The notes under the pieces: generated by a model | What the model was told of the DNA's origin: nothing | Seen by the model: the letters and a program-made list of their open reading frames with translations, nothing else | Databases searched by the model: none | Shown here: positions 17,879-26,462 of the stretch, piece by piece | Layout: each line of letters starts with the position of its first letter | Numbering within the stretch: position 1 is the first letter of the stretch | Source of the DNA: Pseudomonas sp. JUb42 | Lineage (GTDB): Bacteria > Pseudomonadota > Gammaproteobacteria > Pseudomonadales > Pseudomonadaceae | DNA: 64,000 bases | Reading direction: 5' to 3' | NCBI RefSeq assembly: GCF_024807945.1 | Contig: NZ_JANUFD010000001.1 | Location: 310,001 to 374,000 of the forward strand | Program-made: the position numbers and the translations under genes

Positions 17879-17970
17879 TGTGGGAGCGAATTCATTCGCG
17901 AAAGCGGTGTTCCAGGTGATGAAGATGCATCGAATGTACCGGCCTCTTCGCGAATGAATTCGCTCCCACA
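17879..17970. repeat. REP-like paired inverted repeat, GAATTCATTCGCG type
   Basis: Almost the same 92 bases as the copy at 6645-6736, including the central GATGAAGATGC and CGAATGTACCGG blocks, which implies recent copying. Confidence 0.85.
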
Positions 17971-18104
17971 AGATTTGCCCCCTGCGCCCCGGTTAATGTC
18001 TGCTGCGCGACAGCGCGGCTTCGTAGACGGGGCGGGCTCTCCCACACAAACTACATTACAAATCAATGGATTGTGTTGTCTTTGATAAGACCGGTGCTCG
18101 TTTT

Positions 18105-19502
18105 TCAGCGCGCAATCTTGTCCACATGTATCTCCAGCTTCTTCAATCGATACCACAGGCTGCGTTCGGAGATGCCGATCAGTTGTGCGGCGGCGGCCTG
18201 GACGCCATTGGTTTCTTGCAGGGCGGCGAGGATGTAGGCTTTTTCCACTTCTGCCAGGGCCGCTTCGAGGTCCTTGGGGATGCCGGGGCCGTCGCTGAGG
18301 ATCGCGGCGGCGCTGTTGCTGACCGGCCGGGCGCCGAACAGGTAGCCCGGCAAATCCTGTTCTTCGATGGTATGGCTGGCAGCGACGATGGTGGCTCGTT
18401 CGACGCAGTTCTGCAGCTCGCGGATATTGCCCGGCCAGGGGTAGCTGGTCATGGTCAGCAGGGCGTCGGCGCTGAAGCCGGTGATGCGTTTACCCGCCGT
18501 GGCGCCGAGGATATGGGCGAAATGCCGGGCCAGGGGGGCGATGTCTTCGACCCGCTCGCGCAGGGCGGGCAGGGGGATCGGGAAGACGTTGAGGCGGTAG
18601 TACAAATCCTCGCGGAATTCCTTTTTCGCAACGGCTTCGAGCAGGTCCTTGTTGGTCGCGGCAATCACCCGCACATCGACCTTGCGCTCGCGTGGGTCGC
18701 CTACCGGCTCGATCACCCGTTCCTGCAGGGCGCGCAGAATCTTGGCCTGCAAGGCCAGGGGCATGTCGCCGACCTCATCGAGAAACAGCGTGCCCTTGTC
18801 CGCTTGCTGGAAGCGCCCGATGCGGTCGGCCACGGCGCCGGTAAAGGCGCCCTTGCGATGGCCGAACATTTCGCTTTCCAGCAGGCCTTCGGGGATGGCC
18901 GCACAGTTCACCGCAACGAAGGGTTTGTCGGCGCGGTTGCCATACTTGTGGATGGCCCGGGCGACCATTTCCTTGCCGGTGCCACTTTCGCCGGTGAGCA
19001 GGATGGTGGCGCTGCTTTCTCGTACCGAATCCACCGCCTGCAAAACGCGGCGAAAGGCCGGGCTTTCGCCGACCAGGCTTTCGATCTGTTGATGCTCGTC
19101 GAGTTCGGCGCGCAGGCGCTGGTTGTCGCGCAGGATGTCGCGAAACTGCAGGGCCTTGCTGACGGTGATGTCCAGTTCGTCGATATCGAAGGGCTTGCTG
19201 ATGTAGTCGAAGGCGCCGTTGCGCATCGACTGCACGGCGTTTTTCACCGTGCTGTAGGCGGTCATCACAATCACCGGCAAGTGCGGGAAGCGTACTTTGA
19301 TTTCCGCCAGCAATTGCGGGCCGTCCATGCCGGGCATGCGCCAGTCGCTGATAACCAGATCGATCTCTTCGCGCTCCAATACGGTCAGCGCGTGCAGGCC
19401 GTTGCCTGCGGTGAACACCTGGATGCCGTTCTGGCTCAGGGCCGAGGCCAGCAGGTCGCAGAGCTTGGGCTCGTCGTCCACCACCAGCACGTTATGACTC
19501 AT
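18105..19502 (-). CDS. Sigma-54-dependent response regulator, NtrC family
   Basis: A 465-residue activator. Residues 1-120 form a receiver domain (VDDEP, the phosphorylated Asp in SDWRMPGMDG, Lys in SKPFD). The AAA+ domain follows with Walker A GESGTGKE, the sigma-54 contact loop GAFTGA and Walker B LFLDEVGD. A Fis-type helix-turn-helix ends the protein (AAAQLIGISERSLWYRLKKL). It is the last gene of a six-gene operon whose first gene has a -24/-12 promoter and a palindromic enhancer, so it probably activates its own operon. Its ATG overlaps the stop of the histidine kinase gene. Confidence 0.92.
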   Translation of the reverse strand: MSHNVLVVDDEPKLCDLLASALSQNGIQVFTAGNGLHALTVLEREEIDLVISDWRMPGMDGPQLLAEIKVRFPHLPVIVMTAYSTVKNAVQSMRNGAFDYISKPFDIDELDITVSKALQFRDILRDNQRLRAELDEHQQIESLVGESPAFRRVLQAVDSVRESSATILLTGESGTGKEMVARAIHKYGNRADKPFVAVNCAAIPEGLLESEMFGHRKGAFTGAVADRIGRFQQADKGTLFLDEVGDMPLALQAKILRALQERVIEPVGDPRERKVDVRVIAATNKDLLEAVAKKEFREDLYYRLNVFPIPLPALRERVEDIAPLARHFAHILGATAGKRITGFSADALLTMTSYPWPGNIRELQNCVERATIVAASHTIEEQDLPGYLFGARPVSNSAAAILSDGPGIPKDLEAALAEVEKAYILAALQETNGVQAAAAQLIGISERSLWYRLKKLEIHVDKIAR

Positions 19503-21271
19503 GAGGGCTTTCCTTCATCGCTGTGTTCATGGCTGGGCAGGTACAGGTTGAACGTCGCCCCGGCGCCGGGTTCGCTGACGCATTCGATGCGCCCGCCGTG
19601 GTTTTCCATGATCGAGTAGACCTTGGCCAGGCCCAGGCCGGTGCCTGAAGCCTTGGTAGTGACAAAAGGCGTGAAGATGCGTTCCAGCATATCGGCTTCT
19701 ATGCCCTGACCGGTATCGATGACGCTGATCAGCGTGTAAGACCCTTCGCTGCTGATGCTCAGCGTCAGATGCCCGCCGCCGGGCATCGCGTCGATGGCGT
19801 TGAGCACCAGGTTCAGGCAGGCCTGGGTCAACTGGCGGCCATCGACGTAGATCATCGCGTTGCGATCCTGTTCGACGATGCTGGCCTCGACATGATGGGT
19901 TTCCAGCTCAGGCGCGCAGAAACCCAGCAGATCTTCGAGTAGCGGGCGGGCCAGTTGTGTCGAGCGAATGGGCGCACTGGGGCGGGCGAAGTCGAGGAAG
20001 TCGGTGATCAGGTCATTGATCCGGGTGACTTCGCTGATCACGTATTCCAGATGGCGCATATCGGTTTCCGGCAGGGCAGCGCGGCGGTGCAACAGTTGCG
20101 TGGCGGTCTTGATGATGCCCAGCGGGTTGCGGATCTCGTGGGCCAAGCCCATGGCCACTTCGCCCAGGGTGTGCAGGCGGTCGCGGCGGCGCAACTGGGA
20201 TTCGAGATGTTGCAGCTCGCGCAGGCGTTCGGTCATGTGGTTGAAGGTCACGCTCAGTTCGGCCAGTTCGTCGCTGCCGATGACTTCCACTTGCTGGTGG
20301 TAGTCGCCTGCGGTAACGGCGCGCACGCCAGCCGAGAGACCGCGCAGGGGCAGGGTCAGGCGCCGGGAAATCAGCCAGCCGACACTCAGGGACAAGGCCG
20401 AACCGACCAGCAGGATCAGCAGGAACAGGTTGGTCTGGTTGACCAGCCCGACCAGGCTCGAATGGCGCAACAGGCCGCTGAACACCACGCCCTGCATCTC
20501 GCCGCTGTCATTGAATATCGGCGAATACAGGCCGCTGTAGCGCGAGGTGGACTGTTCGCTGGCGGCCTTGGTGTCGCGCAGGATCTGCTCGATCTTGTGC
20601 GGCACCAGGGCCGGGTGATCCTCGAAACGCTGGGTCGAGAACACTTCGCCGAAACCGACCTTGTTGCTCAGGTACAGGCGCAGGTCCAGAGAGTGCACGT
20701 CGGCCACGCTGGTGAGAAAGCTGTCGTCCAGGTAAGTGGTGATCAGCAGCTCGTAATCGACGCCATCCTCACTGGTGTGGAAAGTGGAGACCACGGCACC
20801 GACCTGGGTGCCGCCGTTCTGCAGGGTCTGCAGCACGGCATTGGGCGCCAGGCTGATCTGCGCGACCACATCGTCGGGCGCTGTGGAATAGATCACTTTG
20901 TGATCACTGGTGCGGATCAGTGCGACCACGTCGATGCCCATGGCGTCGGCGGTGTCGGCGATCATCCGGTCGTGCTTGCTGCCCATGTGCACCACCGGGT
21001 GGGTGTAGGTCAGGAACAGCTGCGCGACCCGGGCGTTGTCGCGCAGGATCTCGCTGATCTCATCTTCGACGATGCGCGTCGACTCCTGCAGCCAGATACG
21101 CACGTTGCTTTCGAAAATCTGCGACAGGGTGGTCGCCGCCAGTTCTGCGGCGATCATGGTCGGAATGACGCTGACCAGCCAGAACGCCAGGACCAGCTTG
21201 CGTTGCACGCTCCAGCGCGACAGGGAGAAAAATGTTTCGTTGGTCCGGGTCTGATTCTCAATCTGAGTCAT
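19499..21271 (-). CDS. Sensor histidine kinase
   Basis: A 590-residue membrane kinase. A first membrane helix at about residues 25-50 and a second near 285-305 bracket a periplasmic sensor region of about 235 residues (double-Cache-like by layout). A HAMP linker (LTLPLRGLSAGVRAVTAGDY) leads to a HisKA domain with His in GLAHEIRNPLG and an ATPase domain with DTGQGI and GTGLGLAKV. It should phosphorylate the regulator downstream. The start is the ATG at 21271, overlapping the stop of the acyltransferase gene (ATGA); a TTG one codon earlier is less likely. The ligand is unknown and may be the product or substrate of the operon. Confidence 0.9.
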   Translation of the reverse strand: MTQIENQTRTNETFFSLSRWSVQRKLVLAFWLVSVIPTMIAAELAATTLSQIFESNVRIWLQESTRIVEDEISEILRDNARVAQLFLTYTHPVVHMGSKHDRMIADTADAMGIDVVALIRTSDHKVIYSTAPDDVVAQISLAPNAVLQTLQNGGTQVGAVVSTFHTSEDGVDYELLITTYLDDSFLTSVADVHSLDLRLYLSNKVGFGEVFSTQRFEDHPALVPHKIEQILRDTKAASEQSTSRYSGLYSPIFNDSGEMQGVVFSGLLRHSSLVGLVNQTNLFLLILLVGSALSLSVGWLISRRLTLPLRGLSAGVRAVTAGDYHQQVEVIGSDELAELSVTFNHMTERLRELQHLESQLRRRDRLHTLGEVAMGLAHEIRNPLGIIKTATQLLHRRAALPETDMRHLEYVISEVTRINDLITDFLDFARPSAPIRSTQLARPLLEDLLGFCAPELETHHVEASIVEQDRNAMIYVDGRQLTQACLNLVLNAIDAMPGGGHLTLSISSEGSYTLISVIDTGQGIEADMLERIFTPFVTTKASGTGLGLAKVYSIMENHGGRIECVSEPGAGATFNLYLPSHEHSDEGKPS

Positions 21272-22395
21272 CAATGTTCGCTTATTGCCGCCGCCATGGC
21301 GGGATCGTGTCGGTCGGGGCGGATGATCAGTTTGACCAGCTTGAGCAGGTTGTTGAGCAGCCAGTTGCGATGACGGAAGAACAGCATATTGCCCTCAAAT
21401 CGGCAACCGTAACGGATCTTGTTGGCGTAACCGGCCTGGCCGGCTTCGTAAACGGGAATGCGATGCTGGATACAGTAGTCGACATTGGCCAGCCAACTGC
21501 GGGCGTACAGATTATGTCCGCGGGTGTGCAGCGGGTCATGGGCGAAGAACTTGTCGATCAGACGCCGTTCGTCCAGCAACATCAGGTTGAAGGCCACCAG
21601 TTGTTCATCGACCCAGTACAGCACACAGACCGCTCGCTCTTCGAGCTGTTGCAGGATGCCGGTGAAATAGTCTGGCCCCAGGCGCTCGAATTGCAGGTCG
21701 CTGCGGGCCAGGGTGGCTTCGTACAGGCGCATGATGTCCGCCAGCACGTCGTCGATGTTGTGTCGCCACTCGATACGCGGCGCCGGCCCGCGCAGGATCC
21801 GGCGCAGGTCCTTGCGCGTGGATTTGCCCAGGGAGCCAAGGTACGCCTCGATGGAGCCGAACTGCACCGGCAAGGATGAACTGGGCAGGCTGGGCATCGA
21901 TTGCAGCCCGGCGTCACGGCAGGTCTGTACCCAGTGCTCGTCGGCAATGGGCGCATCCTTGACCGCCAGCAAGCCGATGCCAAAGCTGTCGGCGTCACGG
22001 CGCGCCAGTCGCAGCAGTTCGCTGAGCAGATGCCGACGCTGATGCGCAGGCACGCTGCTGGCAGTACCGGCATTACATTGCTCGGCCACGGGTGAACCGA
22101 TGCAGTACAGCGACACCTGCAAGGCGCCGGGCCACAGGTTCTGGAGCTTTTCGGTCAGGCGCTTGCCCGCGCCCTGCATGGTGGTGTCGAGGCTGTAGTG
22201 GGTGATAAAGGCCGGGGCCACCGCGAGCAGTAACGGTCCTTCAAACAGCGCCAGGTAGCGCCAGCGAAACTCGGCAATACCGGCTTTTTCCACTGCCAGG
22301 TAGTAATCCCAGTCTTCCAGGGAGCCAGGGAAGCAATCGTTCCAGTGTTCCCGGTCGATGTCCTGGATGCTGGCGAATGTTTGCGCAGTGATCAT
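21271..22395 (-). CDS. GNAT / FemAB-like acyltransferase
   Basis: A 374-residue protein of the acyl-CoA N-acyltransferase fold in the BioF2/FemAB-like (Acetyltransf_6) group. The characteristic part is residues 225-340, with ATLARSDLQFERLGPDYF, a central VDEQLVAFNLMLLDERRLID strand pair and IPVYEAGQAGYANKIRYGCR. Relatives transfer an acyl or aminoacyl group to an amine. It contains no membrane segment apart from a hydrophobic stretch near the end (LLNNLLKLVKLII) that could bind membrane. It lies between the alpha/beta hydrolase and the kinase in the six-gene operon. Substrate unknown. Confidence 0.8.
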   Translation of the reverse strand: MITAQTFASIQDIDREHWNDCFPGSLEDWDYYLAVEKAGIAEFRWRYLALFEGPLLLAVAPAFITHYSLDTTMQGAGKRLTEKLQNLWPGALQVSLYCIGSPVAEQCNAGTASSVPAHQRRHLLSELLRLARRDADSFGIGLLAVKDAPIADEHWVQTCRDAGLQSMPSLPSSSLPVQFGSIEAYLGSLGKSTRKDLRRILRGPAPRIEWRHNIDDVLADIMRLYEATLARSDLQFERLGPDYFTGILQQLEERAVCVLYWVDEQLVAFNLMLLDERRLIDKFFAHDPLHTRGHNLYARSWLANVDYCIQHRIPVYEAGQAGYANKIRYGCRFEGNMLFFRHRNWLLNNLLKLVKLIIRPDRHDPAMAAAISEH

Positions 22396-22401
22396 GGGAG
22401 G

Positions 22402-23283
22402 TCAGGCCAGTTGCTGCAGTTCATGGAAGGGTGCGGCATGGGGTTCGCGACGGGTGGCAGCGGTGCGGGTCTCGATGAAACTGGCGCTCAGGGCCACTAC
22501 TTCGCGGTACTGCAAATCGACCGTGATCATGTGATAGCAGTTATCCAGCAGCACCTTGACCACCGGGCCGCCAATGCGCCGTTCGATGTAGTCAGCGTTC
22601 CAGCGGCTGGTGATGTCGTCTTCACTGGAGTGCAGCACCAGGGTCGGCGTGGTGATCGTCGGCATGCGTCGCTTGACCACCGCAATCAGCCGATGCAGTT
22701 CGCGCACGCTGACCCCGGACATGGTCAACAGCCCGGCATTGCTGCTTTCGCCGTCTTTCATCTGCCGTTCGACAATGGCCCGCAGGCGCGGGTTCTTGAT
22801 GCCGTAGGGCGGTTTTTCGTTGAAGCGGCAGATATGCACGCCAAACGGAATCGCCATGAAAATATTGGTGAACTTGGCGGCGAACGGCATGTTCCAGCCG
22901 TCGTAGCGCAGGGTGGTGGAATACAGCAGCAGCCCGGCGATCTGCCCCGGATGCTCGGCCGCCATGTGCATGGACATCACCGCGCCCATGGACAGCCCGC
23001 CAACGAACACCTGCTCGTGACGCGCACGGATACCGACGAAAGCGCGGCGGGCGCTTTCGTACCAATCGGTCCAGACCGTGCGTTGCAGGTCGTCGTTGTT
23101 GCCGCAGTGCCCGGCCAGGGTTGGCACGTATACCGTGCCACCCCGGTCTGCCAGGCCCTGGGCCACCCGACGCAACTCCGTCGGGGTGCCCGTAAGGCCG
23201 TGGATCAACAGCACCGCGACGCGACCATCGCCTAGCACGAAACCGGCATCGCCTTCGCCCATGTCGATCGCGGCCGCGTTCAT
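22402..23283 (-). CDS. Alpha/beta hydrolase, carboxylesterase-like
   Basis: A 293-residue alpha/beta hydrolase close to the Est30-type carboxylesterases. The oxyanion region is LLIHGLTGTPTELR, the nucleophile is in VGGLSMGAVMS near residue 97, and the acid and base are in HSSEDDITS and NCYHMITVD. There is no signal peptide, so it acts in the cytoplasm. Its ATG overlaps the TGA of the aminotransferase gene, showing tight coupling in the operon. It could release an acyl intermediate or act as a thioesterase; the sequence does not decide. Confidence 0.85.
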   Translation of the reverse strand: MNAAAIDMGEGDAGFVLGDGRVAVLLIHGLTGTPTELRRVAQGLADRGGTVYVPTLAGHCGNNDDLQRTVWTDWYESARRAFVGIRARHEQVFVGGLSMGAVMSMHMAAEHPGQIAGLLLYSTTLRYDGWNMPFAAKFTNIFMAIPFGVHICRFNEKPPYGIKNPRLRAIVERQMKDGESSNAGLLTMSGVSVRELHRLIAVVKRRMPTITTPTLVLHSSEDDITSRWNADYIERRIGGPVVKVLLDNCYHMITVDLQYREVVALSASFIETRTAATRREPHAAPFHELQQLA

Positions 23284-24674
23284 CGTTTCATGGCCCGGTG
23301 CAGCAGGCGGTCGAGCAGGGCCAGGCCCAGGTCGATTTCGGCGTAGCTGATTTCCAGCGACGGTGCCAGGGTGATGACGTTCTTGTAGTAGCCGCCCACG
23401 TCGAGGATCAGGCCCAGGCGCTTGCCGTCGATTTCGATGTCGCCCTTCATGCCTTCGTCGACCATGAAGTCCAGGGTCGCCTTGTCCGGGGTGAAGCCGT
23501 CCGGACCACAGATCTCGCAGCGCAGGGCCAGGCCCAGGCCGTCGACGTCGCCGATGATCGGGTAGCGTTTCTGCAGGTCCTGCAGGCCGGCCAGGAAGTA
23601 TTTGCCCTTCTCCATGACCATCGCGCCGTAGTCGATCTCGGAAGTCATCTTGAACATTTCCAGGCCCACGGCAGTGCCCAGCGGGTTGGACGCGAAGGTG
23701 GAGTGGGTCGAGCCTGGCGGGAATATCTTCGGATTGATCAGCTCTTCACGCGCCCAGATGCCGCCCAGCGGGTTGAGGCCGTTGGTCAGCGCCTTGCCGA
23801 ACACGATCACGTCGGGTTTGACGTCGAAGTGTTCGATGGACCACAGCTTGCCGGTGCGATAGAAGCCCATCTGGATTTCATCGACCACCATCAGGATGCC
23901 GTGCTGGTCGAGGACCTGCTTGAGCTCGCTGTAGAAGTTCATCGGCGGAATCACATAGCCGCCGGTGCCCTGGATCGGCTCGACGTAGAAGGCGGCGTAT
24001 TCGCTCTGGCCGACTTTCGGGTCCCACACGCCGTTGTATTCAGTCTCGAACAGCCGGGCGAACTGCTTGACGCAGTAGCTGCCGTATTCTTCCTTGGTCA
24101 TGCCTTTCGGGCCGCGGAAGTGGTAGGGGAACGGGATGAATTGCGCGCGCTCGCCGAAATGGCCGTAGCGGCGACGGTAGCGGTAGCTGGAAGTGATCGA
24201 CGAAGCACCGAGGGTGCGGCCGTGGTAGCCGCCTTCGAAGGCGAACATCAGGCTCTTGCCGTTGCTGGCGTTACGCACGACTTTCAGCGAGTCCTCGATG
24301 GACTGGGAACCGCCGACGTTGAAGTGCACGCGACCGTCGAGGCCGAACTTCTTCTTGGCATCCACCGCGATGTGTTCCGACAGCTCGATCTTGCCTTTGT
24401 GCAGGTACTGGCTGGCAATCTGCGGCAGGGTGTCGATCTGTTGTTTCAGGGCATTGTTCAGGCGCGGGTTGGCGTAGCCGAAGTTGACGGCCGAGTACCA
24501 CATTTGCAGGTCGAGGTAGGCCTGGTCGCTGGTGTCATAGACATACGAGCCTTCGCAACGGCTGAAGATGCGCGGCGGGTCGATGTAGTGGACGGTGTCG
24601 CCGAAGGAGCAGTACTTGGCTTCTTTTTCCAGAAGAATCTGGTCTTCGGGGGTCGCGATGCGGATATCAGACAT
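23280..24674 (-). CDS. Class III PLP-dependent aminotransferase
   Basis: A 464-residue fold-type I aminotransferase of class III. The Asp of the PLP ring is in VVDEIQMGFYRTG and the Schiff-base Lys in VFGKALTNGLNPLGG; the phosphate-binding segment is in GSQSIEDSLKVVRNA. Class III enzymes use omega-amino acids, ornithine, diamines or amino ketones. The N-terminus is taken at MSDIRIATPEDQ (24674), eight bases into the end of the phosphatase gene; the longer open frame upstream is a shadow of that gene. Pairing of an aminotransferase and a HAD phosphatase as the first two genes suggests formation of an amino compound from a phosphorylated precursor. Confidence 0.88.
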   Translation of the reverse strand: MSDIRIATPEDQILLEKEAKYCSFGDTVHYIDPPRIFSRCEGSYVYDTSDQAYLDLQMWYSAVNFGYANPRLNNALKQQIDTLPQIASQYLHKGKIELSEHIAVDAKKKFGLDGRVHFNVGGSQSIEDSLKVVRNASNGKSLMFAFEGGYHGRTLGASSITSSYRYRRRYGHFGERAQFIPFPYHFRGPKGMTKEEYGSYCVKQFARLFETEYNGVWDPKVGQSEYAAFYVEPIQGTGGYVIPPMNFYSELKQVLDQHGILMVVDEIQMGFYRTGKLWSIEHFDVKPDVIVFGKALTNGLNPLGGIWAREELINPKIFPPGSTHSTFASNPLGTAVGLEMFKMTSEIDYGAMVMEKGKYFLAGLQDLQKRYPIIGDVDGLGLALRCEICGPDGFTPDKATLDFMVDEGMKGDIEIDGKRLGLILDVGGYYKNVITLAPSLEISYAEIDLGLALLDRLLHRAMKR

Positions 24675-25365
24675 GGTGGAAGAGTTCCTGCTGTTCAAGA
24701 GGGAGACGAGTGACCGCTGGGGTGATGCTCTGCGGCAACAGGGCCAGCAGCGCGGGTAGTTCGGCGAAGGCGTCGAAGCGGGCGTGGGGGATGCCATTGC
24801 GCTCGCAATAATCGGCCAGGCTGTTCTTGGCGAAGACAAAGTCGGCGGTGGAGGCCACGCACATGTCCGACTTGCCGTCACCGATCACCAGCACGCGCTT
24901 GCCCTGCGGGGTGGACTTGCATTTGCAGTTGCCCGAGGCTGCGCGGCAGGCGTCGCTGGCGTAGGGGAAGACGATGCGCCAGCTGTCCTGATCGACCTGG
25001 CGCAGGCCGTTGGCGATGATCGGCAGCAGCGGGCAGTCGTTGCGCGAAAGGATGCGCGCGATGCCTTGCTCGAGGCCGTCGCTGACGATATCCAGGGTCG
25101 CGCCTCGGCCCATGACCAGATCGACGAAGGCTGAGAACGCCGGGTCGATTTCCACGCTGTCGAAGTGTTCGAGCAATTGCGCCGGGTATGCCTTGACCAG
25201 CGCCAATTGGCGGCTGAGACATTCACGGGAGCCGATCTGGCCGGACAACCATTCTTCTTCGATAGCTTCCCAGCTCGGATCAGCGAACCTTTCAAGGATG
25301 CTGTCGATCACGTCGGTCCGGGTGATGGTACCGTCGAAATCACACACGATATGCCAGTGCATCAT
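24667..25365 (-). CDS. HAD-IB phosphatase, MtnX-like
   Basis: A 232-residue HAD-superfamily phosphatase. Motif I is DFDGTITRTD, with Asp nucleophile and acid, and the metal motif is GDGKSDMCVA. The cysteine stretch GNCKCKS is typical of the MtnX-like group, whose founding members act on phosphorylated intermediates of methionine salvage. It is the first gene of the operon. Three clustered ATGs are possible starts (25371, 25365, 25362); 25365 has the best distance from the AGG upstream. No other methionine-salvage gene is near, so the substrate is likely different. Confidence 0.85.
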   Translation of the reverse strand: MMHWHIVCDFDGTITRTDVIDSILERFADPSWEAIEEEWLSGQIGSRECLSRQLALVKAYPAQLLEHFDSVEIDPAFSAFVDLVMGRGATLDIVSDGLEQGIARILSRNDCPLLPIIANGLRQVDQDSWRIVFPYASDACRAASGNCKCKSTPQGKRVLVIGDGKSDMCVASTADFVFAKNSLADYCERNGIPHARFDAFAELPALLALLPQSITPAVTRLPLEQQELFHHV

Positions 25366-25418
25366 CTGCATTTGCCTATGTTGATTAAGGCGCTCATTGC
25401 GCTGTCGGAAGGGGTAGA

Positions 25419-25433
25419 GCAGGGACTGTGCCA
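25419..25433 (-). promoter_or_regulatory. Sigma-54 (-24/-12) promoter of the six-gene operon
   Basis: Read on the minus strand the sequence is TGGCACAGTCCCTGC, with GG and GC ten bases apart and TGGCAC matching the -24 consensus. It ends about 54 bases before the phosphatase start codon. The operon encodes a sigma-54 activator, which supports use of this promoter. Confidence 0.8.
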
Positions 25434-25496
25434 AAGGGCTGAAAGCCAGCAGGGCGGGGCCTTTACCGAGGTTGAAGGGGAAATGGAGGCGGCGAA

Positions 25497-25522
25497 GCTA
25501 CAATTTTTGTAGCTCGCTACAA
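25497..25522. promoter_or_regulatory. Candidate enhancer: three GCTACAA half-sites
   Basis: The block reads GCTACAA, TTT, TTGTAGC, TC, GCTACAA. It therefore forms two overlapping perfect palindromes, about 65-90 bases upstream of the -24 element, the usual place for a sigma-54 activator site. It also lies upstream of the divergent MipA-like gene. Confidence 0.7.
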
Positions 25523-25597
25523 ACAACATCAGTGCTTGCGCAGGGCGGGGCGCTTGGTGATTGATGCCGTCATGTTCAACTGCCCGAGATCTTGTCC

Positions 25598-26404
25598 ATG
25601 CCGCCGTTCAAACACGCGCTGCCATTGCTATGCGCCTTGTTTTTCAGCGCTTTTGCCCATGCCGACGAGGTCTCGGACACCCTCGACAGCCTCGGCCTGG
25701 GCGGCCTCAAGGGCATGGCGGGCGCGGGCTATGCCTATCGGCCCTACGACCCCACGGCCAGCCACTACGAGTTCAAGCCGATTCCCTATCTGGACCTGAG
25801 CCTGGGCAGCATTGACCTCGATTCAGAAGACGGCCTGTCGTGGAACGCCCTCAAGCTCGACGGCTGGAGCGCCGGGCCGTTCGTCAACTACGTGCCGGGC
25901 CGCGATGGCGATGATCAGCTGCGTGGCCTGCGCAATGTGCCGGGGATGGGCGAGGTCGGTGGCTTCGTCGAGTACAGCCCGTTCGAAGGCCTGCGCGCCT
26001 TTGCCCGCACTGGCCACACCTTCGGTGGCGCCAGTGGTCAGGGCGGCCTGCTGGCACAGCTTGGCAGCGAGGCGGATTACCCGTTGGGGCCGCAGAACAT
26101 GGGTATTTTTGGCGGTACGACAGTCACCGCGCATTACGCCAATGCCGAGCAGACCCGTACCTTCTTCGGCGTCAGCCAGCAGGAGTCGGCGGCCTCGGGC
26201 ATTCGTCCGTACCGCGCCAGCGGCGGTCTGCAGGACATCACCCTGAGCCAGAGCGCGGCTTTTCCACTGGTGGGGAATTGGTCGCTGCTGACCAGTGTCA
26301 GTTGGGTTCACCTGACTGATTCTGCGGCCGACAGCAGCATCGTCAAACAGCGCGGCAGTGCCGATCAGGGCGAGGTGGATGCGGCGCTCGCCTACCACTT
26401 CTGA
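25598..26404 (+). CDS. MipA/OmpV family outer membrane protein
   Basis: A 268-residue exported protein. The signal peptide ends near HADEVSD. The remainder alternates short beta strands with Gly-rich turns and ends in Phe (ALAYHF), as outer membrane barrels do. The family is MipA/OmpV, whose members act as outer membrane scaffolds or channels. It is divergent from the six-gene operon and shares its upstream region with the triple half-site, so co-regulation is possible. The ATG at 25598 is favoured over a TTG two codons earlier because of spacing to GAG. Confidence 0.83.
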   Translation: MPPFKHALPLLCALFFSAFAHADEVSDTLDSLGLGGLKGMAGAGYAYRPYDPTASHYEFKPIPYLDLSLGSIDLDSEDGLSWNALKLDGWSAGPFVNYVPGRDGDDQLRGLRNVPGMGEVGGFVEYSPFEGLRAFARTGHTFGGASGQGGLLAQLGSEADYPLGPQNMGIFGGTTVTAHYANAEQTRTFFGVSQQESAASGIRPYRASGGLQDITLSQSAAFPLVGNWSLLTSVSWVHLTDSAADSSIVKQRGSADQGEVDAALAYHF

Positions 26405-26462
26405 AGATTGGTCTGACGTTTGCAATGGCCCTGAAAGACTCATCATTTCGAGGTGGTTTTTC

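Larger units (their letters stand above)
17428..18104. other. Gene-free stretch: structured leader and repeats
   Basis: From the small gene outward this gap holds a structured leader (17471-17616), a stretch with no recognised signal (17640-17817), a half repeat (17822-17839), and a full GAATTCATTCGCG-type repeat (17879-17970). Two overlapping open frames run through the leader on the minus strand, but neither has a ribosome site or family resemblance I can support. Confidence 0.6.

Noticed and set aside
18066..19619. 517-codon plus-strand frame over the sigma-54 regulator
   Set aside because: It lies opposite a certain regulator gene and shows the usual antisense composition without motifs.
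23280..24881. Longer N-terminus for the aminotransferase
   Set aside because: The first 69 residues are a shadow of the phosphatase gene, and the family begins at MSDIRIATP.
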